NCBI RefSeq assembly: GCF_030167915.1
Contig: NZ_JARGNB010000004.1
Span: 186,001 to 250,000 of the forward strand
DNA length: 64,000 nt
Source of the DNA: Aquabacterium humicola
GTDB lineage: Bacteria; Pseudomonadota; Gammaproteobacteria; Burkholderiales; Burkholderiaceae_C
Direction of reading: 5' to 3'
Shown: piece after piece, positions 41,801 to 50,215 of the stretch
Layout: the number at the start of each line of letters is the position of its first letter
How positions within the stretch are numbered: position 1 is the first letter of the stretch
Notes under the pieces: model-generated
Database searches by the model: none
The model's input: only the letters and a program-made list of their open reading frames with translations
What the model was told of the DNA's origin: nothing
Translations under genes and position numbers: made by a program

Positions 41801-44055
41801 CCTTCCAGCTCCTCCAGCTGCGCCAGCAGGCGCGTCAGCGCCTCGTCGCACTTCTCCGGCGTGTCCGCGAAGGCCAGCGCGTTCTCCACCGCCTGGCCGA
41901 AGAGCTTGAACTGCGCGCCGAACTCGGCCCGCGCCTCGGTGGCGCCGAGCGACTTGCGACGCTGTCGCGCCTCGGCGCGCTGCTTGTTGATCTCGGCATA
42001 GAGGCCGGAGATGCGGTCGAGGATGCGCGTGCGCACCACCGCGTCGCCGCCGGGCAGGCTGCCGAGCTGCGCGGTCAGCAGGTCCAGGCCGTTGGCCTGC
42101 GCGTCGAGCTGGCGCAGCAGCTCGACCAGCGCCGGCGAGGTGTTCGCCTGCGCCAGCTCGGCCGCCGAGCGCTGCAGGCCGCGCTGCTGCGGCTCGAACG
42201 CGTTGTCGGCGGCCAGGAACTGCAGCGCGCGCTCGCCGACGCGCTGCTGCTCGGCGGCCAGCACCACGTCCATCGCGGCGATCGCCGAGACGTCGGCATA
42301 ACGCAGGTCCTTCAGCGCATGCAGCGAACCGCGCTGCTCGCGCAGCCGGTCGAGCGCCTGCACGAAGTGGTCGGCGCTGCGCCACAGCGTGCTGGCGATG
42401 TCGGTCAGCAGCGCGCGCTGCGCGCGGGTCGCCTGGTCGATGGCCTGCGCGGTCTCGCGCCGGATCGTCTCGACCTTCTCGAACTCGGCCAGCGTCGCGC
42501 GCGCACCGTCGGCCACGGCGCGCAGGTCGTCCGCGAGGCCCTGCGCCTCCGGCTCGCCGAGCCAGAAGAACGCATCGGCGATGCGCCCGGCCTGGCGGAT
42601 CAGGTCCTCGTAGGCCGCCCGCGTCGGCGCCTGCTCGGCCAGCGCGCGCGCGATGCCGACGAGGTCGGAGATGCCGCGCACCAGCTCGGCATTACCGATG
42701 CGGCCGAAGAAGCCTTCGGCCGGCGGCTGCGCCTGCGCGTGCTCCTCGTGTTCGAACGGCGTGCGCCACAGCTGCATCGGGTGCACGCGCGTCGGCTCGT
42801 TGCGATCCGCGGTGAACACCAGCATGCGGCCGTCGGGAAAACGCGCGTAGCCATGCGCGACGATCGGCGCGGCCAGCGTCTTGTCGATCAGGTTGTAGGT
42901 GAACAGCGCGTAGAGCCCGGCCTCCGGCTCGTAGAAGACGTAGAGCACGTCCTCGCCGTTCGGCGAGCGGATCAGGCGCTTGAAGCGCAACGCGGCGACC
43001 ACCTCCTCGGGCAGGTCGAAGCGCTTGAACTCGCCCGACTGCAGCAGCGTGCCGCCCGGGAAGATGATGCCGTGGTCCTCCGGCAGCTGCATGCAGGCGC
43101 CGCCGATCGCGTCGATGCGCCGCACCTGCTGCGTGCGCGCGTTGTAGACGAGGAAGCGCTGAGCCGTCTCGCGGTAGGGCTTGATGCGCAGCAGGATCAG
43201 CTGGCCGACGCGCGCGTAGGCGATCTCGGCATCGGCCAGCGACTGGTGCGCATCCTCGACCGGCTCGCTGTAGAGGCCGAGGCCCGTCTCGGTGTTGTTC
43301 TCGACCTTGACGGTGAGGTCGCCGCCGGTGGTCTCGACGAAGATCGTGTCGAGCACGTTGACGTGCGGATGTTTGCCCTGCACGTGGTCCTCGCGCGTGG
43401 CCGTCGTCCACTCGAAGTCGTGGCTGGCCGGCAGCGCGATGTCGCGTTCGCCGCGGTTGTCGACGTAGCGCACGCTGCCGTCGCGCTGGATCTCCCAGCG
43501 GAAGACGCGCCGGTCGGCGAGCTGCTGGCCGATCTGGAACGCGGCCAGCAGCTTGTCGCCGGTGACGCGCAGCTGCTGCAGCGAGGCGTTCTTGTAGTAC
43601 GCGTAGAGCTCGCGGAAGTCGGATGCGAAGCGCGGGTCCTCGAGAAAGCTGCCGGCCAGCGGCACGGCCTCGAGCTCGTCGCTGACCTCGGCCAGGCGGT
43701 ACAGCGCGAACACGTCGCCGACCGCGGTTTCCTTGCGCAGTCCGATGAAGACGTTGTAGCCGAACAGCAGCAGATCGCCGATACGCACCAGGTCGCGCGC
43801 GACGCAGTTGTTCTCGGTGCGTGCGCGCGTGCGCTTGAGCAGCGCCTGTTCGCTGCGGCCGAAGGCGGCGAGCCGCGCGTCGTTCAGCGCCCTGGCCTTC
43901 GTGCTCAGGCGGGCGCCGAGCGTGACCAGGCGCGACTTCAGCAGCTCGTAGCTGCCGCTGCCGGCGACCAGGGCGTCGCTGCCTTCGGCGGCCGCCGGCG
44001 CCGGCGCCGGCGCCGCGGCAGCATCGGTGGCGACGGGCGCCGCGCTCTCGCTCAT
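38878..44055 (-). CDS. Giant coiled-coil AAA+ ATPase (DNA repair ATPase-like)
   Basis: About 1725 residues. Residues 25-450 form a beta-rich N-terminal region with KSRLVTLGARLSTKARALND-like opening, as in proteins annotated DNA repair ATPase. Residues about 480-950 are long coiled coil (many Glu/Arg/Gln/Ala heptads). A MoxR-like AAA+ domain follows: Walker A PPGYGKTT (K about 1304), Walker B VMLYLDDIQ (about 1361-1366), sensor GNPYTESGE (about 1408). The C-terminus is helical. No membrane span. A GTG at 44067 overlapping the previous stop is an alternative start. Sits in an overlapping operon with a flotillin, a zinc ribbon and a PLD protein; the DNA-repair name is by family label only. Confidence 0.85.
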   Translation of the reverse strand: MSESAAPVATDAAAAPAPAPAAAEGSDALVAGSGSYELLKSRLVTLGARLSTKARALNDARLAAFGRSEQALLKRTRARTENNCVARDLVRIGDLLLFGYNVFIGLRKETAVGDVFALYRLAEVSDELEAVPLAGSFLEDPRFASDFRELYAYYKNASLQQLRVTGDKLLAAFQIGQQLADRRVFRWEIQRDGSVRYVDNRGERDIALPASHDFEWTTATREDHVQGKHPHVNVLDTIFVETTGGDLTVKVENNTETGLGLYSEPVEDAHQSLADAEIAYARVGQLILLRIKPYRETAQRFLVYNARTQQVRRIDAIGGACMQLPEDHGIIFPGGTLLQSGEFKRFDLPEEVVAALRFKRLIRSPNGEDVLYVFYEPEAGLYALFTYNLIDKTLAAPIVAHGYARFPDGRMLVFTADRNEPTRVHPMQLWRTPFEHEEHAQAQPPAEGFFGRIGNAELVRGISDLVGIARALAEQAPTRAAYEDLIRQAGRIADAFFWLGEPEAQGLADDLRAVADGARATLAEFEKVETIRRETAQAIDQATRAQRALLTDIASTLWRSADHFVQALDRLREQRGSLHALKDLRYADVSAIAAMDVVLAAEQQRVGERALQFLAADNAFEPQQRGLQRSAAELAQANTSPALVELLRQLDAQANGLDLLTAQLGSLPGGDAVVRTRILDRISGLYAEINKQRAEARQRRKSLGATEARAEFGAQFKLFGQAVENALAFADTPEKCDEALTRLLAQLEELEGRFADHEEFIADIAEQRESVYEALAARRQDLVEGRQRRAQAMGDAARRILDGIPRRVATLREPAQVHSYFAADPMLGKLRQLIDELRDLGAAVQADDLATRLKAAHDSALRAVRDQRELVADDGQTLRFGPHAFTINRQPLDLTLVPAGDGLVWQLTGTDYQAPAHDDELQALKPFWQQALVSESAELTRAEYLAGSLLRELADGRPPFDAALLQATAEGGVDPLRDAVRAVAAARYQEGYQKGVHDEDATKLLRVLARLQQGAGLLVYGPGARTLALRWHDALEADTRAGLQRRARSALQLQAAFGATSALVALQGELAEAMDAFDADAARRDEAAAYIVRQLADPRAGDGWVISGPAEDLAAGLQRALDRSGQLAAWLADLDAAPPAERWPLARDWVAGFAATQGPEAAPWIDEAAAALALRGARQRHNAELFATADGLLGDHPRLANGTLALQLNDFWQRFNRHVTQVQPGFEAFRRRRHALLEAEKQRLKLTQFQAKPLSTFVRNRLIDEVYLPLVGDNLAKQLGAAGAAARSDRMGLLLLISPPGYGKTTLMEYVADRLGLVFVRINCPVLGHHVTSIDPAAAPNSAARQELQKLNLGLAMGSNVMLYLDDIQHTSPEFLQKFIALADATRRIEGVWNGEPRTYDLRGKRFAVVMAGNPYTESGEVFKIPDMLANRADIHNLGDVLSGREALFALSYLENCLTSNAILLPLSSRDPKDLHKLVTLAEGGDVASSAFVHPYSAAELEELTALLKRLMRARDLLLKVNLAYIASAAQQDAYRDEPPFKLQGSYRNMVKLAGRITPLMSDAELDALLRDHYRGEAQTLTTGAEENLLKLAHLLGAPTADEAARWQAIREAFTRRRQLGGDDTDGSTRIASTLLEVARAVETLKPPPAPPAPVVIDDPSPADEPESLRLAQAVLEIAVTYRKIIMPLIAATEQRLKLDHTVSSQVERLAKQLDARLQSKKASE

Positions 44056-44063
44056 GCCGACGC

Positions 44064-44657
44064 TCACCAGCCGGCGCGCAGCAGCGCGAGCAGCTCATCG
44101 CGCTGCGGCTGTGCATCGAGCCAGTCCCGGATGCGCGCCAGCTCCTGCAGGCGTTCGGCGCCGTGTTTCTCGCGCAGGCCCGCTTCGCGGCGCGCGCGCA
44201 GATCGTCGGCCTGCAGCTGGCGCTGCCAGCCGTCGGACAGGATGTCGAGCAGCCGCGTCGCGAGGCCGGCCTGTTGCAACGATTCCCACTCGCCGGCATC
44301 GAGCCAGACCTGCTGGCAGGGGCTGCAGCGGTCGACGCGGAAGTCCACCGGCGCGCCGACGCGCAGGCGCTGCATCAGCCGCGTGCAGCGCGGGCAGTGG
44401 CGCGCGCCCTCGGCCGCGTCGGCCATGGGCAGCGCCGCGTCGTCCGGTGGTGACGTTCCGACGGCTGGCGCTGACGTTCCGACGGCCGGCGCGGTGGCGC
44501 CGAGCGCGGCGCCGCGCTGATGCCAGCGGCGGTAGTCGTCGAGTGCGATCAACTGGCCGGCGCAGGCGGCGCAGGTGGACGCCGGCAGGCCGGGCGCCAG
44601 CTCGACCAGGCGCCAGCCGGCATCGGCGCCGCAGCTGCAGTGCAGGGCATGAGGCAT
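44064..44657 (-). CDS. Zinc-ribbon protein with TFIIB-type domain
   Basis: 197 residues. An N-terminal cysteine cluster (CSCGAD and CAACAG) is followed by a linker with a duplicated APAVGTS heptad and a zf-TFIIB domain: CPRCTRLM, then CSPCQQVWLDAGEWE. The C-terminal 60 residues are helical and charged. No catalytic motif. GGAGGTGAGC before the ATG at 44657 is a strong ribosome-binding site. The stop overlaps an alternative GTG start of the AAA gene. It may recruit nucleic acid or a protein partner to the neighbouring ATPase; function unknown. Confidence 0.82.
   Translation of the reverse strand: MPHALHCSCGADAGWRLVELAPGLPASTCAACAGQLIALDDYRRWHQRGAALGATAPAVGTSAPAVGTSPPDDAALPMADAAEGARHCPRCTRLMQRLRVGAPVDFRVDRCSPCQQVWLDAGEWESLQQAGLATRLLDILSDGWQRQLQADDLRARREAGLREKHGAERLQELARIRDWLDAQPQRDELLALLRAGW
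44450..44491. repeat. 21-base tandem duplication in the zinc-ribbon gene
   Basis: GACGTTCCGACGGCTGGCGCT and a copy differing at two bases, encoding the repeated APAVGTS linker. Confidence 0.75.
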
Positions 44658-44674
44658 GTCGCTCACCTCCCGCG

Positions 44675-46822
44675 TTATTGCGGCAGCCGCGGCTGCAGCG
44701 ACTGCAGCGCGGCCTGGAACGCGGCCTTCTGCGGCTCGGTGCCCTCGCGCATCACCTTCGCCAGCAGGCTGGCGACGCTCAGGTTCTGCAGCTCGGCCGC
44801 CGACGAGCCCAAGGCGCCGACGAGGCCGCGCAGGTCGCCGACCAGGTCGCGTTCGCCGGCGAGGTGGTCCTTCAGCCCGACCTGCAGGGTCTGGCTCTTG
44901 GCGATCACGCCGTCGATGCCCTTGCCGATCGCCAGCGCGTTGACGAAGCGCTCGAAGTAGTCGCCCTCGCCGCCGACGATGTCGATCTTCGCGTTGGCCA
45001 TCGCGGTGCCCAGCACCTCGGCCTGCTGCTGCGCGATGGCCTGCTGCGCATCGATGCCCTTGATCGTCTCGACATGCGACTTCTCCAGCCGCATGCGGAA
45101 TTCCTCGTGCTCGCGCGTGTCGGTGCTCATCGCCTTCATCGCGTCGAACTTGTCCTTCAGGCCCTTGGCCTCGGCGAGGAAGCGGGCCTCGATGGTGGCG
45201 GCTTCGGCCTGGCCGGCCTTGACCGTCGCATCGGCATCGAGCAGGCGCACGCTGACCTCGGCCTGGCCGAGCTTCTCCTTGCCCTCGGCCTCGGCGCCCA
45301 GCTTCGCGCGCAGGCCGGCGGCCTCCGCCGCGGCGCGGGCCTCGATCACCTGGGCTTCGGCCTGGCCGGTCTTCAGCGTGGCCTCGGCGCCGGCCGAGCG
45401 CACGTGCACGTCGGCCATGCCCTGCTTCTCCTGCGCGTCGGCCTTGACCATCAGCACCTTGGCCTCGGCCAGGCCCGACGCGGCGGCCAGTGCCTCGACA
45501 CCTTCGGCCTCGCGCTTCTTCGCCTCGGCGGCCTTCTCGGCCACCTTCAGGCGCGCCTCCGCCAGCGTGATCTCTTCGCTCGCCAGGTGCTTGGCGCGGC
45601 GCTCCTGCGCCTCGGCGGCCTTGACCTCCAGCAGCAGCTTCTCTTCGGCCTGGCCCTCGGCCATGATGATGGTCGACTTCTTCGTGCGGTCGGCTTCCGC
45701 GGTGGTGCGCAGCTCCTTGATCGCCTCCTCCTGCTCGGCGACCGTGCGCTCGACGACGATGCGCTCGCGGATCACGTCGGCAATGGCCTTCTTCTGCACC
45801 TCGACCGCGCGGTCCTTGTCGATCTTCTGCAAGGTCACTTCCTTCTCGCGGTCGACCACCTCGAGCTCGCGGGCACGGGTGACCTTCTCCTCCTCGATCG
45901 CCACCGCGCGCTTGCGGTTGTTCTCGGCCACTTCCTTCTCGCGCTGCACGTTCTCGTTCTGCACCGCGATGAGCTGCTCGGACTGCAGCCGCGCGAGCTC
46001 GCTCTTGGCCTTTTCCTCGGCCTGGATCTTCAAGGTCTCGGCCTCCTCGCGCGCACGCACGCTGGCCACCTCGCGCGACTGCCGCGCCTGCGCGTCGGCG
46101 GCCTGGCGTTCGAGCTCCAGCAGCGCCTCCTGCGTCTCGACGTTCTTCTTCTTGATCTGCATTTCCTCGTTGCGCTGCAGCTCGTTGGTGCGCACGTGCT
46201 CGACCGCGGTCAGCTCGGTGATCTTCTTGATGCCCTGCGCATCGAGGATGTTGCTGTTGTCCAGCTTGGACAGCGGCGTCTGCTCGAGGTAGTCGATCGC
46301 CGCGTCCTCCAGCACGTAGCCCGACAGGTCGTCGCCGATCTGCGCGATGATCTCGTCGCGGAAGCGGTCGCGCGCGCCGTAGAGGTCGATGAAGTCGAGC
46401 GACTTGCCCACCGTCTTCAGCGCCTCGGAGAACTTGGCCGAGAACAGCTCCTCCAGCGTCGCGTGGTTCGACGCGCGCGCGCAGCCCACCGCCTGCGCCA
46501 CCTTCAGCACGTCCTCGGCGGTCTTGTTCACCCGCACGTAGAAGCGCACCTTGATGTCGGCGCGGATGTTGTCGCGGCAGATCAGGCCCTCGTTGCCGGA
46601 GCGGTCGATCTCGATCGTCTTGACCGAGATGTCCATCAGCTCGGCCTTGTGGATGATCGGATAGACCATGCGGCCGGTGAAGGTGACCTCGGGCTCCGCG
46701 CGCAGCGTATTGACGATCAGCGCATAGCCCTGCTCGATCTTGCGGTAGAACTTCGCGAACATCGCGAACAGGCCGAGGATGAAGACGGCCAGCACGATGG
46801 CGGCAATGATCAGCGGTTCCAT
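44675..46822 (-). CDS. yqiK: Flotillin-like band-7 protein (YqiK family)
   Basis: 715 residues. One N-terminal membrane helix (IIAAIVLAVFILGLFAMFA, about 5-23), a band-7/PHB domain (about 40-200), then a very long coiled coil with EA-rich repeats to about residue 620 and a short C-terminal domain. Forms membrane microdomain scaffolds in related species. AGAGGGA precedes the ATG. It lies 59 bases downstream of the YqiJ-like gene, as in E. coli yqiJ-yqiK, but here the operon continues into three further genes. In this setting it probably anchors the AAA machine at the membrane. Confidence 0.92.
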   Translation of the reverse strand: MEPLIIAAIVLAVFILGLFAMFAKFYRKIEQGYALIVNTLRAEPEVTFTGRMVYPIIHKAELMDISVKTIEIDRSGNEGLICRDNIRADIKVRFYVRVNKTAEDVLKVAQAVGCARASNHATLEELFSAKFSEALKTVGKSLDFIDLYGARDRFRDEIIAQIGDDLSGYVLEDAAIDYLEQTPLSKLDNSNILDAQGIKKITELTAVEHVRTNELQRNEEMQIKKKNVETQEALLELERQAADAQARQSREVASVRAREEAETLKIQAEEKAKSELARLQSEQLIAVQNENVQREKEVAENNRKRAVAIEEEKVTRARELEVVDREKEVTLQKIDKDRAVEVQKKAIADVIRERIVVERTVAEQEEAIKELRTTAEADRTKKSTIIMAEGQAEEKLLLEVKAAEAQERRAKHLASEEITLAEARLKVAEKAAEAKKREAEGVEALAAASGLAEAKVLMVKADAQEKQGMADVHVRSAGAEATLKTGQAEAQVIEARAAAEAAGLRAKLGAEAEGKEKLGQAEVSVRLLDADATVKAGQAEAATIEARFLAEAKGLKDKFDAMKAMSTDTREHEEFRMRLEKSHVETIKGIDAQQAIAQQQAEVLGTAMANAKIDIVGGEGDYFERFVNALAIGKGIDGVIAKSQTLQVGLKDHLAGERDLVGDLRGLVGALGSSAAELQNLSVASLLAKVMREGTEPQKAAFQAALQSLQPRLPQ

Positions 46823-46881
46823 CGAAATCCCTCTCGTAGAGCGCGTGCAGGTGAAGGTGGGTGAAACGGGTCCGGTCGCAG

Positions 46882-47529
46882 CTAGGGTGCGATCTTGTAG
46901 CGCGCACGCTCGGCGTCGTAGTCGACGATGCGTGCGGCCGAGCCCTTGGTCAGCGCGTTGGGCTCGTCGGCCCAGACGCGGATGTTGATGCTGGCGCCGC
47001 GCTGCGCGACCTCGGCGCGGCCGACCTTTGCATTGACCACGCCGGTCAGCACCCGGCAGGCCTGGCCCACCAGCGCGTGGTTGGAGATCGCCGTGTGCGT
47101 GACGAAGAGCTTGCGCAGCGGCCGGATGGTCGCCGCGGCCAGCGGGATCGCCAGCGCGGCGGCCAGCAGCAGCACGACGGTGCCGGCGACGATCGTCTGC
47201 ACCGCATCCGGCAGCGGCGTCATTGCCTGCAGCAGCGGCAGCAGCCACATGCCGGCCAGGCAGCTGGCGACCCAGGCGTACAGCACCAGCAGGCTCACCG
47301 CCACCGAGATCGGCACGCCCGACAGGCCGAAGGCGACGACGTAGCTCGCCAGCGTGGTCAGCTCCGCGGCATCGACATCGGCCTGCGCCTCGATGTCGAG
47401 ATCCAGCCCCGAGTGCTCGAAGTCGACCAGGCCGATCAGCGCCAGCACCCAGTAGACCAGCACGATGCCCAGCAGCGCGGTGTAGACCGCGGTGGGGTAG
47501 ACGAAGGTCGCTGCGGTGAAGTCGCCCAT
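46882..47529 (-). CDS. yqiJ: YqiJ-like membrane protein with C-terminal OB fold
   Basis: 215 residues. Three or more hydrophobic segments (about 8-33, 62-92, 105-130) followed by a beta-rich OB-like domain ([23 protein letters not shown]), like NfeD proteins that partner flotillins. The ATG at 47529 ([16 protein letters not shown]) was chosen; the frame upstream is not protein-like. First gene of the five-gene operon, divergent from metX with 264 bases between. Confidence 0.88.
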   Translation of the reverse strand: MGDFTAATFVYPTAVYTALLGIVLVYWVLALIGLVDFEHSGLDLDIEAQADVDAAELTTLASYVVAFGLSGVPISVAVSLLVLYAWVASCLAGMWLLPLLQAMTPLPDAVQTIVAGTVVLLLAAALAIPLAAATIRPLRKLFVTHTAISNHALVGQACRVLTGVVNAKVGRAEVAQRGASINIRVWADEPNALTKGSAARIVDYDAERARYKIAP

Positions 47530-47649
47530 GGGCCCTCTCTGGTTCCTGCGCCGCAGCCCGGGAGGGCCGCCGGCGGCGCATGGTCCGATGGATCGCGCGA
47601 GCCCGTCAAGCACCGGCGAGGGGACGATCGGGATTGGCGTCGGCACCGA

Positions 47650-47655
47650 TATACT
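47650..47655 (+). promoter_or_regulatory. Probable -10 element of metX
   Basis: TATACT, with a start expected at about 47662, directly before the riboswitch P1 stem. A clear -35 is not seen at 17 bases (ATCGGG), so an activator may be needed. Confidence 0.5.
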
Positions 47656-47663
47656 CCACTTTC

Positions 47664-47718
47664 ACAGCGCCGATTTGTTCCGGATTGCGGGCGCTCTAGA
47701 AATGCCGCTAAAGAGGGA
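47664..47718 (+). promoter_or_regulatory. SAM-II riboswitch
   Basis: The P1 stem is AGCGCC (47666-47671) with GGCGCT (47690-47695). The loop carries GATTTGTTCCGGATTGC and the 3' part carries AAATGCCGCTAAAGAGGG. These are the conserved parts of the SAM-II (SAM_alpha) pseudoknot: GATTT, ATTGC and GCTAAA(G)AGGG. Position before metX, a methionine biosynthesis gene, fits. SAM binding would switch off metXW. Confidence 0.85.
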
Positions 47719-47732
47719 CGCCACGGCCCTGA

Positions 47733-47775
47733 AAGCCCGGTGTCGCCTTCGCAGCGGCGCCGGGTTTTGTTTTTC
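47733..47775 (+). terminator. Intrinsic terminator in the metX leader
   Basis: CCCGGTGTCGC and GCGGCGCCGGG pair over 11 positions with two G-T pairs; then TTTTGTTTTT follows. It ends 19 bases before the metX ATG and lies immediately after the SAM-II aptamer, so it is probably the expression platform. Confidence 0.8.
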
Positions 47776-47793
47776 GGGGGCAGGATTTTCGCG

Positions 47794-48948
47794 ATGGCAT
47801 CGCTCGGGCACGTCACGCCGCAGACGCTGGAATTCGCCGACCCGCTGCCGCTGCAGAGCGGCGCGTCGATTGCGCGTTATCACCTGGTCTACGAGACCTA
47901 CGGCACGCTCAACGCCGACAGGAGCAACGCGGTGCTGGTGTGCCATGCGCTGAACGCCAGCCACCACGTCGCCGGCACCTACGCCGGCGAGGCGAAGAGC
48001 GAAGGCTGGTGGGACAACCTCGTCGGCCCTGGCAAGCCGCTGGACACCGACCGCTTCTTCGTCATCGGCATCAACAACCTCGGCTCGTGCTTCGGCTCGA
48101 CCGGCCCGATGCACGACAACCCGGGCACCGGCCGCCCCTGGGGCGCCGACTTCCCGGTGGTCACGGTGGAAGACTGGGTCGACGCGCAGGCCCGGCTGCT
48201 CGACCGCCTGGGCATCACGCGGCTGGCCGCGGTGCTCGGCGGCAGCCTGGGCGGCATGCAGGCGCTGTCGTGGACGCTGCGCCATCCGCAGCGCGTGGGC
48301 CACTGCATCGCGGTGGCCACGGCGCCCAACCTGTCGGCGCAGAACATCGCCTTCAACGAGGTCGCGCGGCGCGCGATCATCACCGACCCCGACTTCCACG
48401 GCGGCCACTTCTACGCCCATGGGGTGCTGCCGCGGCGCGGCCTGCGCGTGGCGCGCATGATCGGCCACATCACCTACCTGTCCGACGACTCGATGGAGGA
48501 GAAGTTCGGACGCAGCCTGCGCAACGGCAGCCATGACAGCGGCGCCCCGACGCTGGGCTACACGACGCAGGACATCGAGTTCCAGATCGAGAGCTACCTG
48601 CGCTACCAGGGCGACAAGTTCAGCGAGTATTTCGACGCCAACACCTACCTGCTGATCACCCGGGCGCTCGACTACTTCGACCCGGCGCGCGACCACGGCG
48701 GCGACCTGTCCCGCGCCTTCGCGGCGGCGAAGGCGCACAAGTTCCTGGTGGTCAGCTTCACCACCGACTGGCGCTTCTCGCCGGCGCGCTCGCGCGAGAT
48801 CGTCAAGGCGCTGGTCGACAACCGCATCGACGTCACCTATGCGGAAATCGACGCGCCGCACGGCCACGATGCCTTCCTGCTCGAGGACCCGCGCTACCAC
48901 GGCGTGCTGCGGGCGTACTTCGAGCGCATCGCGACGGAGGTCGCATGA
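47794..48948 (+). CDS. metX: Homoserine O-acyltransferase MetX
   Basis: Transfers an acetyl or succinyl group from CoA to L-homoserine, the first committed step to methionine. 384 residues of the alpha/beta-hydrolase fold: nucleophile S151 in GGSLGGMQ, His in [11 protein letters not shown] and Asp in [10 protein letters not shown]. MetX proteins that are encoded with metW in proteobacteria are often succinyltransferases, so the acyl group is uncertain. The ATG is 19 bases after the leader terminator. The stop overlaps metW by 4 bases. Confidence 0.96.
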   Translation: MASLGHVTPQTLEFADPLPLQSGASIARYHLVYETYGTLNADRSNAVLVCHALNASHHVAGTYAGEAKSEGWWDNLVGPGKPLDTDRFFVIGINNLGSCFGSTGPMHDNPGTGRPWGADFPVVTVEDWVDAQARLLDRLGITRLAAVLGGSLGGMQALSWTLRHPQRVGHCIAVATAPNLSAQNIAFNEVARRAIITDPDFHGGHFYAHGVLPRRGLRVARMIGHITYLSDDSMEEKFGRSLRNGSHDSGAPTLGYTTQDIEFQIESYLRYQGDKFSEYFDANTYLLITRALDYFDPARDHGGDLSRAFAAAKAHKFLVVSFTTDWRFSPARSREIVKALVDNRIDVTYAEIDAPHGHDAFLLEDPRYHGVLRAYFERIATEVA

Positions 48949-49529
48949 GCGAACGCAAGGAACTGGAGCTGATCGCCGAGCTGGTGCCCGCCGGCTCGCG
49001 CGTGCTCGACCTCGGCTGCGGCGACGGCGCGCTGCTCGCGCACCTGTGCGCGCACCGCGGCTGCTCGGGCTACGGCATCGAGATCGCCGACGACAACGTG
49101 CTGGCCTGCACCCGGCGCGGCGTCAACGTGATCCAGCTGAACCTGGAAGAGGGCCTGGCGCTCTTCGACGACGCCAGCTTCGACGTCGTGCTGCAGCTCG
49201 ACACGCTGCAGCACCTGCGCAACACCGAGAAGATGCTGCGCGAAACCGCGCGCGTCGGCCGCCTGGGCATCGTCAGCTTCCCGAACTTCGCGCACTGGCA
49301 GAACCGCTTCTCGATCCTGCGCGGCCGCATGCCGGTGACGAAGACCCTGCCCTACCAGTGGTACGACACGCCCAACATCCGCGTCGGCACGCATGCCGAC
49401 TTCGAGGTGCTGGCGCGCAAGAACGGCCTGCGCGTGCTCGACAGCTTCGGCCTGCACCGCGGCGAGCCGGTGCGGCGGCTGCCGAACCTGCTGGCGACGG
49501 TCGCCGTGTTCAAGTTCGAGCGCGGCTGA
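48945..49529 (+). CDS. metW: MetW, methionine biosynthesis methyltransferase-like protein
   Basis: 194 residues. SAM-dependent methyltransferase fold with [15 protein letters not shown] near 22-36. MetW is required with MetX for homoserine acylation in several proteobacteria. ATGA overlap with metX. Other family blocks are [16 protein letters not shown] and [11 protein letters not shown]. Its stop lies inside a long hairpin shared with the opposing gene. Confidence 0.95.
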   Translation: MSERKELELIAELVPAGSRVLDLGCGDGALLAHLCAHRGCSGYGIEIADDNVLACTRRGVNVIQLNLEEGLALFDDASFDVVLQLDTLQHLRNTEKMLRETARVGRLGIVSFPNFAHWQNRFSILRGRMPVTKTLPYQWYDTPNIRVGTHADFEVLARKNGLRVLDSFGLHRGEPVRRLPNLLATVAVFKFERG

Positions 49530-49559
49530 CGGCCGGCGCCGCACCGGCGCGCCGTCAGC
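49525..49559. terminator. Bidirectional terminator between metW and the DUF937 gene
   Basis: GCTGACGGC (49525-49533) with GCCGTCAGC (49551-49559), then GCGCCG with CGGCGC inside, about 15 bp in all with a 2-base bulge. Both genes' stop codons lie inside the outer arms (TGA at 49527-49529, and the complement of TGA at 49555-49557). Confidence 0.65.
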
Positions 49560-50172
49560 GGCGCAGCACCTTGCCGGCCATCTGCAGGATGTCGTCCAGC
49601 GGATTGCCGTCGCCATTGAGGTCGAGCATCGATGCCAGGCCGCCGCCGGCGGGCGCGCCCGCCGGCGCGTGTCCCCCGGCGAGACCGCCGAGCACGCTGC
49701 CGAGCATGCCGCCCAGGCCGCCGCCGTCGCCCGTGTCGGCCGCCGCGGCGCCGTCGGCCGGCTGCTGCCGTGCCATGAGGCCGGTGACCAGCATCGCCAG
49801 CATCGGCAGCATCTTCTTCAGCAGATCGACGTTGAGCCCCGATTGCGCCGACGCGTTCTGCGCCACCGCGCGGCTGACGTCGCGCGAGCCGAAGATCTGC
49901 CCCAGCACGTCGTTGCCGCGGTTGATGTCGGTCGGTTGCGGCGACAGCACGTCGTCGAGCAGGCCGCCGCCGCCGAGCTGACCCAGCAGGTCGCCGAGGC
50001 CGCCGGGCGCGTCGAGCCCCGCGCCGGAGGCCTGCGCCTGCTTCTTGAAGCCGCCCAGGATCGCCGGCAGCAGCGCATCGGCGCCGTTGGCCACCTGCGA
50101 TTCGCTCACGCCGAGCTCGCGCGCCATCGATTGCAGCCCGCCCATGCGGGCCAGCACGTCCGTCATGTCCAT
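49555..50172 (-). CDS. DUF937 domain protein
   Basis: 205 residues. N-terminal helical DUF937-like region (VLARMGGLQSMARELGVSESQVANGADALLPAILGGFKKQA-type, given here in part), then Gly/Ala/Pro-rich low-complexity segments and a C-terminal DLNGDGNPLDDI segment resembling a calcium-binding EF-hand loop, as also found in YidB-like proteins. No signal peptide. Function unknown. Located 40 bases after a DUF3597 gene on the same strand, so they may be expressed together. Confidence 0.85.
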   Translation of the reverse strand: MDMTDVLARMGGLQSMARELGVSESQVANGADALLPAILGGFKKQAQASGAGLDAPGGLGDLLGQLGGGGLLDDVLSPQPTDINRGNDVLGQIFGSRDVSRAVAQNASAQSGLNVDLLKKMLPMLAMLVTGLMARQQPADGAAAADTGDGGGLGGMLGSVLGGLAGGHAPAGAPAGGGLASMLDLNGDGNPLDDILQMAGKVLRR

Positions 50173-50215
50173 GCACTTCTCCCGTCGACAGGCCGCGCGG
50201 CCGCGCGGCGAAGGT

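Noticed and set aside
38953-44520. A very long plus-strand open frame (1855 codons) opposite the AAA+ gene
   Set aside because: It is the antisense shadow of a high-GC gene: composition is Arg/Gln/His/Gly-rich without domains, and the minus-strand frame has clear AAA+ motifs.
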